Under the pieces are notes generated by a model. That model was not told where the DNA came from. It ran no database searches and saw only the letters and a program-made list of their open reading frames with translations. The position numbers were made by a program, and so were the translations under genes. This document shows, one piece after another, positions 59,228 through 64,000 of a stretch of 64,000 nt of DNA. Numbering within the stretch: the first letter of the stretch is position 1; the number at the start of each line of letters is the position of its first letter. This DNA is from Pseudopithomyces maydicus (Eukaryota; Ascomycota; Dothideomycetes; Pleosporales; Didymosphaeriaceae), in NCBI GenBank assembly GCA_026873275.1, contig JANTUC010000010.1, forward strand, positions 1-64,000, in the 5' to 3' direction.

Positions 59228-60258
59228 ATGGCAGATGTCGCACCCGGAGTCAACAGTGGTGAGGCCAACAACAATCAGGGCGGCAAGCGCAAGGATGCCC
59301 CTACCGATCAAGTAAATATTTGCCCGGATTGCGGGCAAGGTCTGCCAGCTAACGATGTTAAACAGCGACCTCACAAGAAGCACCAGAAGGTTCACGAGAA
59401 CCGTGCCGTCTTTGCCAGCAACATCCCGCTCGATGCCACTTTCGAGGAGATCGAAGAGACCTTCAAGAAAGCAGGCATCATTGAGCAGGGAGTTGATGGC
59501 AAGTCGCGCATCAAGATGTACGCCGACGAGAAAGGCAATTTCAACGGCAACGTCCTTGTCGTCTACTTCAAGAAAGAGTCCATCCAGCAGGCCATCATGC
59601 GTATCGACGACTGGGAATTCCGTCTTGGTGACCGTTCGAACGGCGTAGTCAAGGTCGAGGAGGCTGACATGTCGTTCAAAAAGCACGTCGATGGCGATGT
59701 GGTCAAGCAGCAGCTCGTACGCAAGGACCGCAAGGCCGCCGAGCGTACTCGTGCGGAGCTGAACCGGTAAGCCCTCTACAGTTTTCCGCATTGGCCTGTC
59801 TAACAATTTGCAGCAAACTTGCCGAGTGGTCGGACGATGACGAGGAGGACATCCAGAAGACATTCGCTCCGAAGAAGAACAAGTACGCTAAGTTCGTCAT
59901 CATCAAGTACGCCTTCACCATCGAAGACCTCGAGGCCGACGCAGCTGCCATGTTGGAGATCAAGGAAGACATGCGTGAAGCCGCAGAGAAGTTTGGCGAT
60001 GTTACCAACGTGGTCCTGTACGACAAGGAGTCTGACGGAATCGTCGCCGTTCGCTTCAAGGAATTTGAGGCTGCCGAAGCTTTTGTTGCAGCTTACAACG
60101 GCAAGGGCTACGACGGTCGCAAGCTCCAACTCTCCGTCGCCGATGATCGTCCTCGTTTCAAGAAGTCCGGAAAGACCGAGGAGGAGGACCTGGAGGACAA
60201 CATTCGTCGCATGGAGGCGTACATGGACGGCGACAAGACGGATGAGGATGAGGCTTGA
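59228..60258 (+). CDS. Cus2/Tat-SF1-like U2 snRNP-associated splicing factor
   Basis: Exons are 59,228-59,766 and 59,814-60,258 (47-bp intron; 327 residues, in frame). Residues 30-45 hold a CPDCGQGL pair of cysteines. RRM1 spans about 58-150 (AVFASNIPLDATFEEIEETF, then NVLVVYFKKES). A basic linker has RKDRKAAERTRAELNRKLAEW. The second RRM, of the UHM type, is at about 205-300 (IKEDMREAAEKFGDVTNVVLY, then GIVAVRFKEFE and GKGYDGRKLQLSVAD). An acidic tail follows. Members help U2 snRNA adopt its branch-site-ready form and contact SF3b in the nucleus. Codon use is GC-rich and housekeeping-like compared with the left half of the window. Confidence 0.88.
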
Positions 60259-60877
60259 AGAGGCTGGAAATGTCCCGAAAGATCCGAGTCCTCCGTCGAC
60301 TGTTGGAATCGAGTAGGTTGACGCACGATAGTGCCTTTATGATACCCTCGGTGGAGTTCTTGTACATTAATGGGAAAAATTGTGCTTGCTATGCCTTAAT
60401 TCACGACTACCTAGTCACATCTTACCTTGCTTGCAGTCTACATTTGTGAGACATGGCCGCCTGACCACACAAGGAGCCCCGTGGCTCCTTCCATGCATCC
60501 TTCGCTACGGTCACTCTAAATCGACCGCGCAACATACGTCAACCCTTGTGATGAGAGCCCTGGGTAGGATATCAAGATGGAATCAAATCTTTTTGCTGAC
60601 AAAAATAGTAGGGTAGTTTCGTCACTTCCTCTTTTCTGCCTCCGTCTGTTGTGACTTCGCTAACTATCAAAGATTCGTGGTGCTGTTCGACAATTGACTA
60701 CGATACCCGTGGAAACTGACACAGAGAATATAGGCAGAACTATTGATCATGGCAGTCATTTATTACACGGGCGGAAAATTAGAGGTCAAGCCACCTCGTA
60801 GTACGAAGCAGACTTTGGATATCGAAAGCTTACAATCCACACAGATCCATCCATCCATCCTCCCCACCAGTCCTCAT
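60259..60877. other. Convergent intergenic region with a short hairpin
   Basis: A perfect 8-bp inverted repeat with a 4-base loop, AAGGAGCC-CCGT-GGCTCCTT, lies at 60,471-60,490, about 210 bp after the splicing-factor stop codon. It could be a 3'-end structure or chance. No gene seen. Confidence 0.4.
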
Positions 60878-61931
60878 CTAAATTCCCAACTCCTTTACCG
60901 TCGCCTCCTCCTTCTCCACCGCAACCTCCATCGCCGCCCCGACCGCCGCCCTCAACCCATCCGCCATCGCAATCGCCACCTGCTTAATCGGCGTCATCGT
61001 ATCCCCCGCGGCAAACACCCCCTCACACTCGTCGAGTTAAACATCGGATTCACAATCTTCACGTGCCCGCCCATTTCCTGCCCCACGCACTCCAGCCCCA
61101 ACTGCTCGATCAGATCCTGCGCGCGGTTCACCGTCGGCGGCCGATTCGCTATGAAGCCCAGCGTCAGGGTCTCGCCTTCCTCGAACTCGACAGTCACGCC
61201 TTCGACGTGCGTCGGTCCGTTGTTGATCAGCTTTTGATCCTCCTCGTCTCGAGCGTTGCGCCCCACGCCTCGCAGATGCGCAGCTGCGTCCGGATCGCAG
61301 CGTCATCTGGCACAGGTCCGTTCGTGAGGACCGTAACCCGGGAATCGAACCGCATCGCCATGCCGACCATGTGCGCGGTGTGCGGTCCCACGTCCAGGAC
61401 TCCGTTCGGGACACCCCGTTGCTCGAAGCCGTCGCACGCGAGGCACTGGTATATGTGCTGTGGCCAGTTCTGCGCGTACCCCTCGATGGGCGGGAGGACA
61501 TCGCGCGAGCCGGTCGCGAGGATGATTTTCCGACCAAGGTACGTGGTCCCCTTGTCGTCTGTTACCTCGAAGCCCTCATATTCACTTTGGCCCTCCTTTT
61601 CCCCGGTCCCATCTCCATGCCCATCCCCACGACTGCCACCCAGCATCTTCCTCGCCGCCTTGACGATGGTCGCCCCAGAGAACGCGATGCACGAGTAGCG
61701 CTCCTCGATCTGCCGGCGGGAGATGGCGCGGAACTCGGCGGGTGCAATGTGGTCGCGGGAAGCAACGGTGTGCATGTGGGATACGCCGGCGTTGCGGGGA
61801 GTGGAAGAGTCGAAGACAAGGGCAGGGTGGGCGCCGCGGGCGAAGGTGAGGGCTGCGGAGAGGCCGGCGGGGCCGGCGCCGATGATGAGGGCGGTAAAGA
61901 TTGTTGGGGGGGTGGGGGGAAGTGGAGGCAT
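60878..61931 (-). CDS. Thioredoxin-reductase-like FAD disulfide oxidoreductase, two one-base frameshifts
   Basis: The FAD site IIGAGPAGLS lies at residues 16-25. A redox-active CLACDGF (Cys163, Cys166) occupies the position of the CxxC in bacterial-type thioredoxin reductases and GliT-like enzymes, followed by an NAD(P)-binding segment (LDVGPHTAHMVG) and the closing FAD motif VFAAGDTMTPIKQVA. The frame is interrupted twice: at the T run 61,232-61,235 (RRIK to LINNGP) and at the C run 61,018-61,022 (TSVRG to VFAAGD). Adding one base at each gives 351 residues with a correct stop at 60,878, so the gene is probably intact in the organism. Insertions rich in Gly and Asp lie at about 98-118. It may reduce a dithiol partner or small-molecule disulfide. 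Confidence 0.7.
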
Positions 61932-62601
61932 TGTTGCGGTGGTGGTGGGAGGTATGATGGTGAGTATGGTGGGAGTCGTAGTGGGTTTGGTGGGAGGTAT
62001 GGTAACTAGAATGGGGGTAGGTGTGGTGGTGGATACCTTTTTCCACTTTTATATAATGCTTTCTGGTTGCTTGTTGCTTTTGAGTATCGTGAGACTGTGA
62101 CTTATATACGTAGGTGGTGGGTGGTGTATAAGATTTCCAGGCGACATTTAGTGAAAGGGTCCGATGAGCGGGGTGCGCAAATGCACCGCTCCATGCTCAC
62201 ACCTGTGCATTGCGTACCAATGAAAATGATTCATATAAATCAATCCTCCGCAGAGTACTTGATGTCAAGGGTATTGCACTAGTGTGTGGGTACAGATACC
62301 TTTGGTGTGAAGGGGAGGGAGACGAAAGTCTCCGATATGTCTCCTGGCCTCCCAGGACCCACAGATGTGGAAAAATCGAAGATGTTTGCGACTGAAAATG
62401 TTTCTTTTAATTATTTTGTGAATCAATAGCGCTAAACATGAGGCATATCAAGTGATGCAACTGCTTCTGGCTGGAGGGTTGAGTTTCTCTTAAAGGAAGC
62501 CACGAGATGGCGAAGATTATGAGGAAAACACCAACCCCAACATCATGAAATTTATATTGCTCTCGCGCTTCTATTCCCCTGCGTCTATGTAGCATCCAGG
62601 C
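61932..62601. promoter_or_regulatory. Promoter with a G-rich GGTGG tract; otherwise no gene
   Basis: Directly upstream of the flavoprotein start, about 61,933-62,035 is a run of GGTGGTGGGAGGTATGGT-like units on the plus strand (CCACCACC on the coding strand). It is a degenerate microsatellite that could form G-quadruplexes. The rest to 62,601 holds only short unsupported frames. Confidence 0.45.
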
Positions 62602-63464
62602 TTATGCATTTGCTTGGTAATACTGTGGAGGTATGAAGTTGCCGCTCGTTCCGTTGTAAATTGGCGTACAGACGTAGTCAACTGTTCTAGGGCATGGTGT
62701 TGAGTTATAAAGACCCGCATCAAGAGGTAAAGGCCTGATATGTAGTCAGTAATCCGATCGCTAAAGTAGTATTCGTACTGACAGATCGAATAGTCCATTG
62801 TAACTTGGTAAATCCCAGGCTTGTGACACCGGCATATGCTGTCTGGTGGAAGGCAGGTACGTTGGTGAAATTCCCGGGGTATTTGCTGTTGTAATGAGAT
62901 TTGAGCTAAACTGTGTATCGTAGAAGGAAGTCGATGGCTCGAAGGAAAAGGCAGGACCGTTGGCGTAGTTATACTTGGTCGATGAGGAGGCCCATACAGG
63001 ACTGCCTTTCAGGACCGATGTGTTCAATGCGGCTTCTTGATATAAATCACCCGTGGTGCAACTTGTTTCGACCATTTTGTGTTCAAGTAGAAAGGGACTC
63101 GGTGACCTGACTTGAACCGGGAGGTTTTCGTGGTGCCGTGCATGCATATAGGGTGTTTGGGGCAACTTTGGGTGGGACGATGAACCGTTTTTACTACGGG
63201 TAGAATGAGGGCGTCCTGGATGAACCTTATCAGCAAGTAGTATATAATGCAAGTGTGATGTCCCATACCAGGCTGTGAACTAAAAGTTCTCAGATGCTGT
63301 ATCCATTCGCTTCTAGCGTTTTCCTTTCGACTTCGCACATATTGACACAGTGTACCGTTTCTATTGCATCGCTTGCAGCCCGGTTTGCCTCCGTCGCATT
63401 TGACCTTCCTATCCCTACAACGAGCACAAGCAATGTGTCTTGATTCGTGTACACTCCCTATCAT
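62602..63464 (-). CDS. Short Zn2Cys6 transcription factor
   Basis: Exons are 63,464-63,269, 63,215-62,783 and 62,734-62,602 (introns 53 and 48 bp; 253 residues, in frame). The zinc cluster is at residues 13-40: CARCRDRKVKC and CKRCNRNGTLC, with the canonical C-x2-C-x6-C-x6-C-x2-C-x6-C spacing. After a basic stretch (RSRKENARSEW) the rest is Ser/Pro/Tyr/Asn-rich, of activation-domain type, ending PPQYYQANA. It lacks the fungal middle homology region and is much shorter than the regulator at 46.2 kb, like many pathway-specific or developmental regulators. Its targets are unknown. Confidence 0.75.
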
Positions 63465-64000
63465 GTTGAAGGTGAACTTGTAAGACGGATTGATAAGAAA
63501 AGACCAGCCCGTAAGACTAGAAGAATAGGTGCCTCAATCTGATCGGGAAGAAGTTCATTGCTGACGGACAGGGCTCGACGATGGATATATAAGTAGGCAA
63601 CTCACGATGCTACCATCCATCGCTGGATACCTGAGACCCAGCGCTCTGGCATGGTGCTCAGACTCTTTCAACAGTGACATCTAAGCAGAAGTAACCACAG
63701 GAATGCAAGTACGCAGTTCTTCACTCTTTGTTCCTCTTGGCCTCAAGCTGAGCCTCAGTCAGCCCTAGCACCCACCACTTACGTGGCGTGATGTCTAGAC
63801 TGCCACACACACGGTATGTGTTCACGTTTCAGCGCCAGACAAAGTAGATACAGTCTTTACCGCAACAGGTATACAAGCGATTCGGCAATCTGTCGGTGGC
63901 AGGATAATTCACAGGCCGTGGATGAACGCGTCTTGGCGCGCAAGCCTCTGCCTCCAGGGAAGAGGGCCTTCACCGAAGAAAAGGCGGGCTTGGCTGTGTG
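63465..64000. other. Upstream region of the regulator, window edge
   Basis: No complete gene. A minus-strand frame running in from the edge (about 63,855-64,000) could be the 3' end of a gene lying outside the window, but it is too short to judge. Confidence 0.35.

Noticed and set aside
59213..59863. Minus-strand 216-codon frame
   Set aside because: Shadow of the splicing-factor gene, whose RRM domains are on the plus strand.
60743..62100. Long plus-strand frames
   Set aside because: They are GC-rich mirror frames of the minus-strand flavoprotein, which has clear FAD and CxxC motifs.
1..64000. tRNA, rRNA and other structural RNA genes
   Set aside because: No convincing tRNA T-loop/A-box pair or rRNA segment was noticed by eye. 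A dedicated scan could still find one.

Overview
The window is nuclear DNA of a filamentous ascomycete, most likely a plant- or soil-associated Dothideomycete-type mould. The evidence is short 45-80 bp introns with GT..AG ends and CTNAY-like branch sites, Zn2Cys6 regulators, fungal rhodopsin-type membrane proteins, HET and UstYa proteins, and a two-compartment layout typical of genomes with repeat-induced point mutation (RIP). I cannot name the species.

Layout. Positions 1-14,403 form an AT-rich, gene-dead block in which CA and TG dinucleotides are almost absent and old reading frames are interrupted by TAG/TAA. It holds a RIP-destroyed Ty3/Gypsy retroelement (about 0.8-5.8 kb), several tandem repeat families (6.9-9.8 kb) and a RIP-destroyed ankyrin-repeat gene that may be NLR-like (about 11.0-13.5 kb). 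Composition changes abruptly near 14.4 kb. From 14.4 to 29 kb genes are sparse: an F-box protein (16.4 kb), a low-complexity secreted protein (18.1-20.3 kb), a secreted alpha/beta hydrolase (21.5-22.8 kb), two seven-helix rhodopsin-type proteins (24.2 and 27.8 kb) and, between them, a spliced 75-residue secreted protein (26.3 kb).

From 29.6 to 51.5 kb lies a metabolic gene cluster. The left part has a UstYa-like oxidase, two cytochromes P450 and a flavin monooxygenase fused to a DUF6314-like domain. The right part has a secreted glycosidase-like protein, a GABA-type permease, a glucosamine-6-phosphate deaminase, a Zn2Cys6 regulator, a hexokinase-like sugar kinase and a fructosamine-kinase-like enzyme. 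I see no PKS, NRPS, terpene synthase or RiPP repeat precursor. Three intergenic regions of the right part, serving five genes, each carry a CGG-N6-CCG palindrome of the kind Zn2Cys6 dimers bind, so the regulator at 46.2-47.8 kb may control a small amino-sugar or Amadori-compound regulon.

From 52 to 64 kb come an acyltransferase pseudogene, a HET-domain protein, a TLC-domain membrane protein, a Cus2/Tat-SF1-like splicing factor, a thioredoxin-reductase-like flavoprotein and a second Zn2Cys6 regulator. Four otherwise intact genes are broken only by one-base losses in mononucleotide runs. This looks like residual assembly error rather than gene death, and the affected gene models are written with that in mind. 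Exon coordinates were read by eye. Where noted, total coding length divides by three, which supports the splicing.
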